Shown piece after piece: positions 51,863 to 61,994 of a stretch of DNA of 64,000 nucleotides. The position numbers and the translations under genes were made by a program. Each line of letters opens with the position of its first letter. Position 1 is the first letter of the stretch. Origin of the DNA: Streptomyces sp. Tue6028 (GTDB lineage Bacteria > Actinomycetota > Actinomycetes > Streptomycetales > Streptomycetaceae); the NCBI RefSeq assembly GCF_002300165.1, contig NZ_MLCE01000035.1:174271-238270 (forward strand). The letters are read 5' to 3'. Under the pieces are notes generated by a model. It was not told where the DNA came from and did not search any database. It worked only from the letters and a program-made list of their open reading frames with translations.

Positions 51863-53050
51863 GTGCGTCCCGTCCACTTCGCGGCCGCCCGCCGCACCCC
51901 CATCGGCAAGCTGCGCGGAGCCCTGTCCTCCGTGCGGTCCGACGACCTCGCCGCGACCGTCGTGCGCGGGCTGGTCGCCGGACTGCCCACGCTCGACCCG
52001 GCCCGTATCGACGACGTCTACTGGGGCGCCGCCAACCAGGCGGGCGAGGACAACCGCAACGTCGCCCGCATGGCCGCGCTCCTCGCGGGCCTGCCCGAGT
52101 CCGTACCCGGCGCCACCGTCAACCGGCTGTGCGCCTCCGGCCTGGAGGCCGTCACGACCGCGGCCCGCGCCATCGCCTCCGGTGAGGCCGACATCGTGCT
52201 CGCGGGCGGCTCCGAGTCGATGAGCCGGGCGCCCTTCGTCCTGCCCCGCCCGGACGAGGCCCTTCCCCATCGCATCGAGACGGTCGACACCCGGCTCGGC
52301 TGGCGCCTGGTCAACCCCGCGATGAAGGACCTGCACGGTCTCCTGTCGATGGGGGAGACGGCCGAGGAGGTCGCCGAGCGGTACGGCGTCCCGCGCGAGC
52401 GCCAGGACGCGTTCGCGCTGCGCAGCCACCAGCGCGCCGCGGATGCCCGCAAGAACGGGTACTTCGACGCCGAACTGCTCCCCGTCGAACGCCCCGACGG
52501 CGTCGTCGTCGACACCGACGAATGCGTACGCGAGGACACCTCGCTCGACAAGCTCGCCCGCCTCAGGCCGGTGTTCCGCGAAGGCGGCACGGTCACCGCG
52601 GGCAACGCGTCCCCGATGAACGACGGCGCGGCCGGCCTGCTGCTCGTCAGCGAGGACGCCCTGAACGACCTGGGGCTGGAGTCCCTCGGACGCTACGTCG
52701 CCGGAGCGTCGGCCGGTGTCCACCCCGACGTCATGGGCATCGGCCCCGTCCCCGCCACGCAGAAGGCGCTGGGACGCGTCGGCTGGGGCATCGGCGACAT
52801 CCAGGAGGCCGAGTTCAACGAGGCCTTCGCCGCCCAGGCCCTCGCCTCCGTGGACAAGCTCGGGATCGACCCGGAGCTCGTCAACCCGACCGGCGGGGCC
52901 ATCGCCCTCGGCCACCCGCTCGGCTGCTCCGGCGCCCGCATCCTCACCACCTTGCTGCACCGCATGCGCCGTACCGGCGCCGCGCGCGGCCTGGCCACCA
53001 TGTGCGTGGGGGTCGGACAGGGCAGCGCGGTCCTGGTCGAGCGCGGCTGA
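51863..53050 (+). CDS. Acetyl-CoA acyltransferase (thiolase)
   Basis: This 395-residue thiolase has the acyl-accepting cysteine C90 in NRLCASGLEA, the histidine in GHPLGCSGAR and the family block NEAFAAQALA. It splits 3-ketoacyl-CoA or condenses acetyl-CoA units; similarity to the PcaF/beta-ketoadipyl branch is visible at the N-terminus but not decisive. GTG 51863 follows AGGAG (GTCCTCCAGGAGTCC). It is followed 99 bp later by an acyl-CoA ligase, which suggests a beta-oxidation or acid-degradation pair. Confidence 0.93.
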   Translation: MRPVHFAAARRTPIGKLRGALSSVRSDDLAATVVRGLVAGLPTLDPARIDDVYWGAANQAGEDNRNVARMAALLAGLPESVPGATVNRLCASGLEAVTTAARAIASGEADIVLAGGSESMSRAPFVLPRPDEALPHRIETVDTRLGWRLVNPAMKDLHGLLSMGETAEEVAERYGVPRERQDAFALRSHQRAADARKNGYFDAELLPVERPDGVVVDTDECVREDTSLDKLARLRPVFREGGTVTAGNASPMNDGAAGLLLVSEDALNDLGLESLGRYVAGASAGVHPDVMGIGPVPATQKALGRVGWGIGDIQEAEFNEAFAAQALASVDKLGIDPELVNPTGGAIALGHPLGCSGARILTTLLHRMRRTGAARGLATMCVGVGQGSAVLVERG

Positions 53051-53149
53051 AGCCCCGTACGCGGCTCCGGCGGGCGGAGCCGCGCGACCCGTCCGAAACC
53101 AGCGAACACCAGCCGCCCCCGGCGGAGATCAGAAACGGAGCACCCCTCC

Positions 53150-54658
53150 ATGGCCACCCTGTCCCTCGCCGCGATCCTCGCCGAGAACGCCCGCCGCCGC
53201 CCCGACCGGACGGCGCTCGTCGAGGGCGACCTGCGCCTCACCTTCGCCCAGGTGTGGCGGCGTGCCCTGGCCGAAGCCGGCGCCCTGGCCGGCCTCGGTG
53301 TGCGGCCGGGGGACCGGGTGGCGCTGATGGCCCCCAACACGGCGGACTTCCCGCACGCCTACTACGCCGTCGCGGCGGCGGGCGGCGTGGTCGTCCCCGT
53401 CCACCTCCTGCTGTCGGCGTCCGAGGTCGAGCACGTCCTGAAGGACAGCGGCGCGACCCTGCTGCTGTGTCACCCGGCGCAGGCCGGGACGGGCGCCGCG
53501 GCGGCGCGCGCCCTCGGCGTCCGCGTCGTCATGCTGGGCGCCGAACTGGAGAAGCTCGCGGCGGACGCCGAACCGCTCCCGTCCTACGTCACCCGCGACG
53601 CCGACGACCCGGCCGTCGTCTTCTACACCAGCGGCACGACCGGCGTCCCCAAAGGCGCCGTGCTCAGCCACTTCAACCTGGTGATGAACGCGACCGTGAA
53701 CGCCTTCGACGCCAACGACATCCGCCCCGACGACATCGCGCTCGGCGCGCTCCCGCTCTTCCACGCCTTCGGCCAGACCGTCTCCCTCAACTCCACCTGG
53801 CGGGCGGGCGCCACCCTCGTCCTGCTGCCGCGCTTCGACGCCGCGCGCGCGATCGAACTGATGGTGAAGGAAGGGGTGAACACCTTCCACGGCGTCCCCA
53901 CCATGTTCGTCGCCCTCGCGGCCGCCGCGGCGGACACGGACGCACTGCCCGAGCTGCGGGTCTGCGTCTCCGGTGGCGCCTCGCTGCCGGTGGCCGTCCT
54001 GGAGCGGTTCGAGACGGCGTTCGGAGCGAAGGTCTACGAGGGGTACGGGCTGTCGGAGACCTCGCCGACCGCGACCGTCAACCAGCCCCTGTTCGGCACG
54101 AAGCCCGGCACCATCGGCCACCCCTTGTGGGGCGTGGACGTGGAGATCGCGCGGGCGGAGGCCGAGGACCGTGTCGAACTGCTGCCGGCGGGCGAACTCG
54201 GTGAGGTCGTCGTCCGCGGCCACAACGTCTTCTCCGGGTACCTGGGCCGTCCCGAGGCGACCGCGGAGGCCGTGGTGGACGGCTGGTTCCGCACCGGCGA
54301 CCTGGGCACCAAGGACGAGGAGGGCTTCCTGCGGATCGTCGACCGCAAGAAGGACGTCATCATCCGCGGCGGCTACAACGTCTACCCGCGGGAGGTCGAG
54401 GAGGTGCTGATGCGGCACCCCGGCGTCGCCCAGGTCGCGGTGATCGGACTGCCGGACGAGCTGCACGGCGAGGAGGTGTGCGCGGTCGTGGTCCCCGCGC
54501 CCGGCTCGGCCGCCGACGGCGACGGCATCACCACGTGGTCGAAGGAACACCTGGGCCGTCACAAGTACCCGCGCCGCGTGGAGTTCACCGACGCGCTGCC
54601 GCTCGGTCCGAGCATGAAGGTGCTCAAGCGGGAGCTGCGGGCCCGGTACACCGGCTGA
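53150..54658 (+). CDS. AMP-forming acyl-CoA synthetase (long-chain fatty acid CoA ligase type)
   Basis: This 502-residue ANL-family ligase has the P-loop YTSGTTGVPKGAV, the A5 region YGLSETSPTA, the A7 region RTGDLGTKDEEGFLRIVDRKKD and A8 IIRGGYNVYPREVEEV; the C-terminal lysine is in SMKVLKREL. It makes acyl-CoA via acyl-AMP. Chain length cannot be predicted. The ribosome-binding site is ACGGAG. It follows the thiolase in the same direction and could start the pathway that the thiolase ends. Confidence 0.93.
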   Translation: MATLSLAAILAENARRRPDRTALVEGDLRLTFAQVWRRALAEAGALAGLGVRPGDRVALMAPNTADFPHAYYAVAAAGGVVVPVHLLLSASEVEHVLKDSGATLLLCHPAQAGTGAAAARALGVRVVMLGAELEKLAADAEPLPSYVTRDADDPAVVFYTSGTTGVPKGAVLSHFNLVMNATVNAFDANDIRPDDIALGALPLFHAFGQTVSLNSTWRAGATLVLLPRFDAARAIELMVKEGVNTFHGVPTMFVALAAAAADTDALPELRVCVSGGASLPVAVLERFETAFGAKVYEGYGLSETSPTATVNQPLFGTKPGTIGHPLWGVDVEIARAEAEDRVELLPAGELGEVVVRGHNVFSGYLGRPEATAEAVVDGWFRTGDLGTKDEEGFLRIVDRKKDVIIRGGYNVYPREVEEVLMRHPGVAQVAVIGLPDELHGEEVCAVVVPAPGSAADGDGITTWSKEHLGRHKYPRRVEFTDALPLGPSMKVLKRELRARYTG

Positions 54659-54733
54659 GCCGCCGGCGCAGGTGCCACCTGTCGAGACGCTCCTTACGGC
54701 GGCCGGATAGGTGGGCATAGCATCGGTTCCCGC

Positions 54734-55507
54734 ATGAACACGATGACGCTCTGGCACATATCCGGCTGGGAGTTCGCCGCGCTCGCCTTCGCGGCCCTGC
54801 TCGTCGGCTTCTCGAAAACGGCGGTGAGCGGGGCCAACACGGTCAGCCTCGCCGTCTTCGCGGCCGTCCTGCCCGCCCGCGCCTCCACCGGCGTGCTGCT
54901 CCCGATCCTGATCGCCGGGGACGTCCTCGCGGTCCTCACCTACCGGCGCCATGCCCACTGGCCCACGCTGTGGCGGCTGTTCCCGGCGGTCGCGGCGGGA
55001 GTGGTCGTCGGCACGCTGTTCCTGGTGTGGGCGGACGACGCGGTCGTACGGACCTCGATCGGCGCGATCCTGCTGCTGATGGCCGGCGTCACGATGTGGC
55101 GGCGGCGCCGGGCCGGCAGCGAGGACGAACCGGACGCCGTCACGAGCCGGGCGGGTCGCATCAAGGCCCGCTCCTACGGAGTCCTCGGCGGTTTCACCAC
55201 GATGGTCGCCAACGCGGGCGGCCCGGTGATGTCGCTGTACCTCCTGTCGGCGGGCTTCCGCAAGCTCGGCTTCCTCGGCACGTCCGCCTTCTTCTTCCTG
55301 ATCGTGAACGTCTCGAAGGTGCCCTTCAGCGCCGGACTCGGTCTGATCGACGGCCGCTCGCTGCTGCTGGACGCGGCCCTCGTGATCTTCGTCGTCCCGG
55401 GTGCGTTCCTCGGCAAGTGGGCCGTGAACAGGATCAACCAGCGCTTGTTCGAGCAGCTCGTCATCGCGGCGACCGTCGTGGGCGGCGTGCAACTCCTACT
55501 GCGTTAG
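54734..55507 (+). CDS. TSUP (sulfite exporter TauE/SafE) family transporter
   Basis: This 257-residue membrane protein has about eight hydrophobic segments in two repeats, starting WEFAALAFAALLVGFSKTAVSG and repeated as LGGFTTMVANAGGPVMSLYL. The GGF/N-A-G-G pattern is characteristic of the TSUP family, which moves sulfite, sulfoacetate or related anions. Substrate unknown. Its last 12 bp overlap the convergent HAD gene. TAGCAT lies 13 bp before the ATG and may be its -10 box. Confidence 0.9.
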   Translation: MNTMTLWHISGWEFAALAFAALLVGFSKTAVSGANTVSLAVFAAVLPARASTGVLLPILIAGDVLAVLTYRRHAHWPTLWRLFPAVAAGVVVGTLFLVWADDAVVRTSIGAILLLMAGVTMWRRRRAGSEDEPDAVTSRAGRIKARSYGVLGGFTTMVANAGGPVMSLYLLSAGFRKLGFLGTSAFFFLIVNVSKVPFSAGLGLIDGRSLLLDAALVIFVVPGAFLGKWAVNRINQRLFEQLVIAATVVGGVQLLLR

Positions 55508-56284
55508 CCCGAGCAGCTTCGGAAGGCCGGCGAACGAGTCGATGACGTGGTCGGGTTCGCCGCTCGCGGCCCGGTGCGTCTCCGGCAGATACTTGCCGGT
55601 CCTCACCAGCACCCCGGTCACCCCGGCCCGTTGCGCCGCGAGGACGTCCGACTCGATGTCGTCCCCGACCATCACCGCCCCCCGCGCGCTCACTCCGAGA
55701 TGCGCGAGCGCCGCCCCGAAGAACGCGGCCGACGGCTTTCCCGTGATCACGGCCTCGGTGCGGGCGGCGGCCTCCAGCCCCGTCACGAAGGCTCCCGAGT
55801 CGAGCTGGAGACCCTCGTCGGTCCGCCAGTACAGGTTGCGGTGCATGGCGACCAGCCGGGCGCCGCGCTGGAGGTCCCCGAAGGCACGGTTCAAGGAGGC
55901 GTAGTCGAACTCGGGACCGGCCCCGCCGAGGACGACGACGTCGGGAACCACACCGGGATCGTCGACCAGGGTGACGCCGGCGAGGTCCTCACGGATGTCG
56001 CCGCTGTTGAGCAGGGTGCAGCGCGCGCCCGGGAAGTGCTCCGTGAGGTGTGCGGCCGTCACCGCGGGCGCGGTCAGGATGTCCTCGGCGGCCACCGCGA
56101 AACCGGCGTCCGACAGCGTCCGGGCGATCGACGCCCGCGTGCGCGAGGTCGTGTTCGTCACCAGCGCCACGGGGAGACCGGCGTCGCGGATCCGGCGTAG
56201 GGCCCCGACCGCGCCGGGCAGCGGCTGCCACGACACCGTGAGCACACCGTCGATGTCGATGAGAACCGCGCGTACCGACTCCAT
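55496..56284 (-). CDS. HAD-superfamily hydrolase (NagD/PNPase type)
   Basis: This 262-residue phosphatase has motif I DIDGVLT (D10), motif II TNTTSRTR, motif III K in ITGKPSAAFF and motif IV VGDDIESDVLAAQRAG. The layout with a mid cap fits the NagD/phospholysine phosphohistidine subfamily. The substrate may be a nucleotide or sugar phosphate. ATG 56284 is chosen over upstream in-frame codons, which give a Pro/Arg-rich non-conserved extension. It overlaps the TSUP gene end-to-end. Confidence 0.9.
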   Translation of the reverse strand: MESVRAVLIDIDGVLTVSWQPLPGAVGALRRIRDAGLPVALVTNTTSRTRASIARTLSDAGFAVAAEDILTAPAVTAAHLTEHFPGARCTLLNSGDIREDLAGVTLVDDPGVVPDVVVLGGAGPEFDYASLNRAFGDLQRGARLVAMHRNLYWRTDEGLQLDSGAFVTGLEAAARTEAVITGKPSAAFFGAALAHLGVSARGAVMVGDDIESDVLAAQRAGVTGVLVRTGKYLPETHRAASGEPDHVIDSFAGLPKLLGLTQ

Positions 56285-56384
56285 GCCTGGACGATACCGA
56301 CGGGCGGGCCCGTCGGCCGCCCGGCGACCCCGCTGCCCTCCCGCGGGTGCCGCCGGTCCCGGCGCCGGGCCCGTCAGACAGGGC

Positions 56385-57155
56385 CTAGTCCCGCGGGTTC
56401 CTGCGCAGCAGGTAGGTGTCCATGATCCATCCCTTGCGCTCCCGGGCCTCGGCCCGCAGCCGCTCGATGCGCGGAGCGGTCTCGGCGAGGGGACCGGACG
56501 CGAGGATCTCGTCGGGCGTTCCGATGTAGGCGCCCCAGTAGATGTCGATGTCCTCGTCGGTGTACTGCCGGAAGGTCTGGTGGGCGTCGAGCATGACGAC
56601 CACGTCGTCCACACCGTCGGGGAAACCCTCGGCGAGGCGGCGGCCCGTGGTGATCTGGACCGGCCGGGCGACGCGGTTCAGCCCCGTGCGGTGCCGTGCC
56701 ACCAGCGCGGAGACGCTGCTGACACCGGGCACGACGTCGTATGTGAACGGCACCGAGCCGCGCTCCAGGATCTCCTCCAGGATGCCGATGGTGCTGTCGT
56801 ACAGCGCGGGATCGCCCCACACCAGGAAGGCGCCGCTCTCGTCCTCGCCGAGCTTCTCGGCGATCAGCCGCTCGTAGATGGCGGCGCGAGCACTGCGCCA
56901 GTCACCGACGGCAGGAGAGTACGCCGTGCCTCCCGCGGACCGGTCGCGGTCCGGGTCGCGGGCCTCGACCAGTCGGTACGCACCGTCCGGTATGTGCGTG
57001 TCGAGGATGTCACGGCGCAGCTGGACGAGGTCCGACTTCACCTCGCCCTTGTCCAGGATGAAGAACACGTCCGTGCTCCTCAGCGACTTGACCGCCTGCA
57101 ACGTGAGCTGATCGGGGTCGCCCGCCCCGATCCCGATGACATGAATCTTTCGCAC
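56385..57155 (-). CDS. cobF: CobF-like precorrin-6A synthase (deacetylating)
   Basis: This SAM-dependent methyltransferase of the tetrapyrrole methylase fold, about 256 residues, begins RKIHVIGIGAGDPDQLTLQA and has the motif VWGDPALYDSTIGI and VVPGVSSVSALVARH. CobF methylates precorrin-5 at C1 and removes the acetyl group in aerobic cobalamin synthesis. No other cob gene is near, so its role here is inferred from sequence only. GTG 57155 gives the family start; GTG 57173 would add six residues. Confidence 0.87.
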   Translation of the reverse strand: MRKIHVIGIGAGDPDQLTLQAVKSLRSTDVFFILDKGEVKSDLVQLRRDILDTHIPDGAYRLVEARDPDRDRSAGGTAYSPAVGDWRSARAAIYERLIAEKLGEDESGAFLVWGDPALYDSTIGILEEILERGSVPFTYDVVPGVSSVSALVARHRTGLNRVARPVQITTGRRLAEGFPDGVDDVVVMLDAHQTFRQYTDEDIDIYWGAYIGTPDEILASGPLAETAPRIERLRAEARERKGWIMDTYLLRRNPRD

Positions 57156-57233
57156 ACCCAGAGTCTGCCGCACGCCACCGATCGTGGACGCACCGCACCT
57201 GGGATCGGCCCGGACGCCGGTCCGGCGCAGGTG

Positions 57234-57758
57234 TCAGGCGCCCCGCCCGGCCAGCCGCGGAGCCGATTCCCGCGCGTCGATCGCCCTGCCCTCACGCTCC
57301 ACCGAGGCGGCCACGTCACGCGCCCAGGCGCTCAGTTCCCCGAGGTCCATTCCGTACGGCCGCTCGCGGCCGGTCAGGGCCGACCACTCCGCGGTGCCCC
57401 CGGCGCCGCGCCGCAGCAGCCGGGCCCCGCCCGTGAGGTTCCCGCGGGCCGCGTGGGTGAGCCCCACCGCGAGCTGGGCCAGACCGCGCCACAGCGCGCG
57501 CTCGTCCTCGGGACCGGACTTCCAGGCGTCCTCGAAGACCTCGTGCGCGTGGAACGGCTTTCCCGCGTCCAGCAGCGCCTGCGCCTCGGCGACGGTCTCC
57601 TCGGGGGTGCGCACGACGCCCTCCGGCTGCCGTTCCACCCCGTCCGCGCCGTACGGCAGCGGCCGTCCGAGGCCGTCGCGCGGCCGGGCGTTGCGCGCGC
57701 GGCCCTCCGTGTCCCGGTCGCGCCCGTCGTCCTGCCGTGCCTCGGATGTTCCGCTCAT
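57234..57758 (-). CDS. DUF309 family protein
   Basis: This 174-residue protein has a charged N-terminal extension of about 50 residues and then the DUF309 helical domain: GKPFHAHEVFEDAWKSGPEDER and GLAQLAVGLTHAARGNLTGG. Such proteins are thought to bind metals through the conserved H-A-H-E, but have no known activity. It is separated by 60 bp from the CobF-like gene and runs the same way. Confidence 0.88.
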   Translation of the reverse strand: MSGTSEARQDDGRDRDTEGRARNARPRDGLGRPLPYGADGVERQPEGVVRTPEETVAEAQALLDAGKPFHAHEVFEDAWKSGPEDERALWRGLAQLAVGLTHAARGNLTGGARLLRRGAGGTAEWSALTGRERPYGMDLGELSAWARDVAASVEREGRAIDARESAPRLAGRGA

Positions 57759-57858
57759 ATCCCGATTGTCGCGCGTTCCGCGCCCCCTTCGGAGCAGCCC
57801 CCGGTGTGGGGTAAAGTTCTGCTCGCACGATCACGCGGGTCACCGTGGGTGAAGGCAC

Positions 57859-57932
<74 letters not shown>

Positions 57933-57952
57933 CCAGCATTGAAGCCGGTCGG

Positions 57953-57987
57953 AGGCCGTTTTCTCAGCGATGGGAAGACGGCCTTTT
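57953..57987 (+). terminator. Terminator after tRNA-Pro copy 2
   Basis: AGGCCGT and ACGGCCT arms followed by TTT, 20 bp after the tRNA. Confidence 0.75.
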
Positions 57988-57999
57988 CCGTTGCCTCCT

Positions 58000-58536
58000 T
58001 CAGGACAGCCGGCCGACATGGGCGAGGGCCTGCCTGAGCAGGACCCCGTGCCCGCCCGGCATCTCGTCGATGACCAGCGGCGACGACGCCTCCTCGGGGC
58101 TGAACCAGACCAGGTCGAGGGCGTCCTGCCGGGGGCGGCAGTCGCCGGTCACCGGGACGATGTAGGCGAGCGACACGGCGTGCTGGCGCGGGTCGTGGAA
58201 CGGAGTGACCCCCAGTGTCGGGAAGTACTCGGCGACCGTGAAGGGCTGGAGGGAGGCCGGGACCCGGGGGAGTGCCACCGGTCCGAGGTCCTTCTCCAGG
58301 TGGCGCAGCAGGGCGTCGCGGACGCGCTCGTGGTGCAGCACCCGACCGGAGACGAGGGTGCGGCTGACCGTCCCGTCCGGACCGATGCGGAGCAGGAGCC
58401 CGATGTGGGTGACTTCGCCGCTGTCGTCGACGCGCACCGGCACCGCTTCGACATACAGGATCGGCATGCGGGCGCGGGCCAGTTCCAGCTCGTCGGGAGC
58501 CAGCCAGCCGGGCGTGGTTTCGGTCATGTCAGACAT
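58000..58536 (-). CDS. NUDIX-like hydrolase (DUF4916)
   Basis: This 178-residue protein has a NUDIX-like layout (GRVLHHERVRDALLRHLEKDLG in place of the canonical box, then EYFPTLGVTPFHDPRQHAVSLAYIVPV) and matches, from memory, the actinobacterial family DUF4916. The standard GX5EX7REUXEEXGU signature is not complete, so nucleoside-diphosphate hydrolysis is uncertain. It is the only gene of its unit, convergent with the tRNA terminator. ATG 58536 is used. Confidence 0.8.
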   Translation of the reverse strand: MSDMTETTPGWLAPDELELARARMPILYVEAVPVRVDDSGEVTHIGLLLRIGPDGTVSRTLVSGRVLHHERVRDALLRHLEKDLGPVALPRVPASLQPFTVAEYFPTLGVTPFHDPRQHAVSLAYIVPVTGDCRPRQDALDLVWFSPEEASSPLVIDEMPGGHGVLLRQALAHVGRLS

Positions 58537-58823
58537 TGGTTGATCATACTTTCAGGGTGCCCTGCTTCGTGTGTTCCGCGTCACGTGTGCCGCTCGGAAC
58601 AGCATGTCATCGTGATCCGCCGGACGTCTCCGGCTTCGGGAAGTGCTTCGGCCGCACCCTGTCCACGACCGCGCCGTGTTCCGGCCGCGTCGTGCCCACG
58701 ACCGCGCCGGGCGTGCCGCGCCGCACCACAGGACGGACCCCCGGGCCTCGAACTGCGAGCGCGGACGGTCTCGTGCCCGCGGCACATGCCTGGCAGGATG
58801 GCCTGCCGGACCAGGGGAGCGGT

Positions 58824-58954
58824 ATGACGCCATTCACCACCGACATCACCCGCGCGGTCGTCACGAGCCTCGACCGTACGGCCGATCCGCGGCTGCGTGA
58901 GCTCTTGAGCGCGCTCACCCGGCATGCCTGCTTCGACCTGGCACTGGAGCCGCG

Positions 58955-58958
<4 letters not shown>
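58824..58958 (+). pseudogene. Deletion remnant of a hydroxyquinol (intradiol) 1,2-dioxygenase
   Basis: This 44-residue ORF begins like the N-terminal domain of intradiol ring-cleavage dioxygenases (ITRAVVTSLDRTADPRLREL then SALTRH) and then jumps to FDLALEPR, the kind of sequence that ends those enzymes. About 240 residues, including the iron ligands, are missing, in frame. The start keeps a good GGGGAG site and the stop overlaps the maleylacetate reductase ATG (ATGA). An intact dioxygenase there would be the enzyme that precedes maleylacetate reductase in hydroxyquinol degradation. It cannot be catalytic. Confidence 0.72.
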
Positions 58959-60040
<1,082 letters not shown>

Positions 60041-60191
60041 GGGCGCGGCGAAACCTGTCCGAGCGGTTGTCGACCACTTTGCCTGAAGGGTCGTCAACTG
60101 CCGCGAGAACGAGCGTGGTTGGTGCGAAAGGGGCCGTTCGGTCGTACGTCGTCGAGGACGTGGCGCACATCACCCGCTGAACCGGCCGAAG

Positions 60192-60208
60192 GTGAAGCAG
60201 TGCTTCAC
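60192..60208. promoter_or_regulatory. 17-bp perfect palindrome upstream of the lipoprotein gene
   Basis: GTGAAGCA-G-TGCTTCAC, 75 bp before the TTG start of the next gene. It is a strong candidate operator; no cognate regulator is adjacent. The surrounding 242-bp gap shows no gene. Confidence 0.5.
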
Positions 60209-60282
60209 GGGTTCATGACAGGCTCACCACTGGTTACCCGCTGGTAATCCACTGTCACCCCCCACCCCCCTCAGGACTGAAC

Positions 60283-61764
60283 TTGCGTATCCGCAAGCGG
60301 CCCTTGCGTGCCGTCATGCCCGCACTCGCCGCATCCGCCCTCTTCCTCGCCGCCGGCTGCTCCTCGGAGCCCGCGGCCTCCCCGGCACCCGGACACTCCC
60401 GGGGCGCCGACACCTCCGGCCCCGCGGCCGCGGGCTCCGACCGTCCGGCGGCGGCCGTGGTCGCCGCCCCCGAACCCGCGGCCACCTCGACCGCCGTCGC
60501 GCGGGCGGGTGTGGCCGGCGGCAAGGCCCGCAAGACCTCGATGAAGGTGAGGTCCTACGACAGCCACACCCGACGGGCCGTCATATCCACTCCGGACAAG
60601 GGAGGTTCCGACGGGAAGGTCACCTCCTCGCCGTCCCCGACCGGCGGGAGCCCGGAGCGTCCGCACCGCACCGCCGTCGGCGACGTCATCGCCAGTGCCC
60701 CCGTGCCGGGGGCCCCGGACGGACTCCTCGCGAAGGTCACCGGGGTGATCGCCGAGCGCGGCGACGGCACCGAGGTCCAGACGGCGCCGACCACCCTGGA
60801 CGCGCTCCTCGGCGACGGCGATGCCAAGGGCTCCGTGCCCGTCGACCCCGCGTCCTTCGACGTCGACCGGCTGCTGCCCGACGTCAAGGTCTCGTGGGCG
60901 AAGACCGGGAACGTGCACGCGGGCCCCGAGGGCGCCAAGGTCCCGCTCGGCAGCCTGCGCATCGACGTCGGGGCCCGGCTCGGCACGGCGGCGGGCGCGC
61001 CCGCCGGGGCCTCGGCATCCGTCTCCGGCTTCGTCCAGGTCGCGCCCGAGGTCGACTTCTCCTACGGCGGCGGGACGGCCGGCTCCGGACCCGGTGCCGC
61101 GTACCTCGGCGTCTCGGGGGACTGGACCTCGAAGTGGGCGCTCAAGGGGCGCGCCGCCGCGTCCGCCGATCCGGTCCGGGTGCCGTTCGCCAAGCTGCAC
61201 GCCGACCCCGTGCTCCAGGTCGGGCCGATCCCCGTCGTGGTGAACCTCGACCTGACCTGCTACTTCCAGATCGCCGCCGACGGCAGTGTCACCGTGGACG
61301 TCGAGCAGGACCTCAAGGGCGACTTCAAGGCGGGCGGCACCTTCGGTACGGCCAAGGGGTGGACTCCGGTCGACGAGTCGCACATGACGAGCAGTCCGGT
61401 GCGCACCTCCGTCACCGCGGCGGGCCGCGTCAAGGCGTCCCTCGGGGCGGAGGCCACGGTCGGCCTGTACGGCACGGTGGGCGTCACCGCCGATCTGGCG
61501 CCGTATCTCCGCGCCGAGGCCGCGGGTGCCCTCGGGACCGACTCCGCTGTGGCGTCCGGGGGTTCGGCGGGCTCCGCGGGTAAGGCCGGTGCCGGGGCGA
61601 AGGCCGGTGCCGGGTCCGGCGGATCGTGGTCCGTGCACGGCGGCGTCGACCTGACCGGCACGCTGCGCGTCCAGCTGAGTGTCTTCGGCACCCCGGTCCT
61701 CCAACGCAGCCTCCCCCTGGGCTCGTTGCACCGGGAGTGGACGCTCGCCGAGGGCAGGGCGTAG
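60283..61764 (+). CDS. Putative lipoprotein, large secreted protein of unknown function
   Basis: This 493-residue protein has a lipoprotein signal peptide with lipobox LFLAAGC (lipidated C26), an Ala/Pro/Gly-rich linker (27-130), and a long beta-strand-rich region (about 165-400; VSGFVQVAPEVDFSYGG, VVNLDLTCYFQIAADGSVTVDVEQD). A Gly/Ala-rich stretch (about 435-455) precedes a final strand region. I know of no named family, and it may bind or display something at the cell surface. TTG 60283 sits in a CTTGCG-TATC-CGCAAG inverted repeat. The nearest in-frame ATG alternative is codon 12. Confidence 0.75.
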   Translation: MRIRKRPLRAVMPALAASALFLAAGCSSEPAASPAPGHSRGADTSGPAAAGSDRPAAAVVAAPEPAATSTAVARAGVAGGKARKTSMKVRSYDSHTRRAVISTPDKGGSDGKVTSSPSPTGGSPERPHRTAVGDVIASAPVPGAPDGLLAKVTGVIAERGDGTEVQTAPTTLDALLGDGDAKGSVPVDPASFDVDRLLPDVKVSWAKTGNVHAGPEGAKVPLGSLRIDVGARLGTAAGAPAGASASVSGFVQVAPEVDFSYGGGTAGSGPGAAYLGVSGDWTSKWALKGRAAASADPVRVPFAKLHADPVLQVGPIPVVVNLDLTCYFQIAADGSVTVDVEQDLKGDFKAGGTFGTAKGWTPVDESHMTSSPVRTSVTAAGRVKASLGAEATVGLYGTVGVTADLAPYLRAEAAGALGTDSAVASGGSAGSAGKAGAGAKAGAGSGGSWSVHGGVDLTGTLRVQLSVFGTPVLQRSLPLGSLHREWTLAEGRA

Positions 61765-61776
61765 CCGCACGGACGT

Positions 61777-61810
61777 CCCGGTCCGGCGGCACGACGGCCT
61801 CCGGACCGGG
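61777..61810. terminator. Terminator hairpin after the lipoprotein gene
   Basis: CCCGGTCCGG and CCGGACCGGG arms (10 bp) enclose a 14-nt loop, 13 bp after the stop codon. Confidence 0.75.
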
Positions 61811-61994
61811 CGCGCCTCGGGCGCCGTCGCACGGTCAACCTGACTGCCCCATCTGTCAATTGGTCCTCCCTTCATCGCTGTGACACCTCCTGACGCTGGC
61901 GTTTTCCGCATGTGCCCTGGAAAGCTGATCTGGGCATGCCAACACGACCGCCTGGCCTGCCTGCCCCCACGCCGCGGTCCATCAGGAGGACGCA

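Noticed and set aside
56385..57758. Cobalamin biosynthesis cluster
   Set aside because: Only one CobF-like gene is present, and no other cob genes or B12 riboswitch were found nearby.
58537..58823. Remaining parts of the lost dioxygenase upstream of its remnant
   Set aside because: The 287-bp gap shows no reading frame resembling that enzyme; only short direct repeats (ACGACCGCGCCG) were seen.
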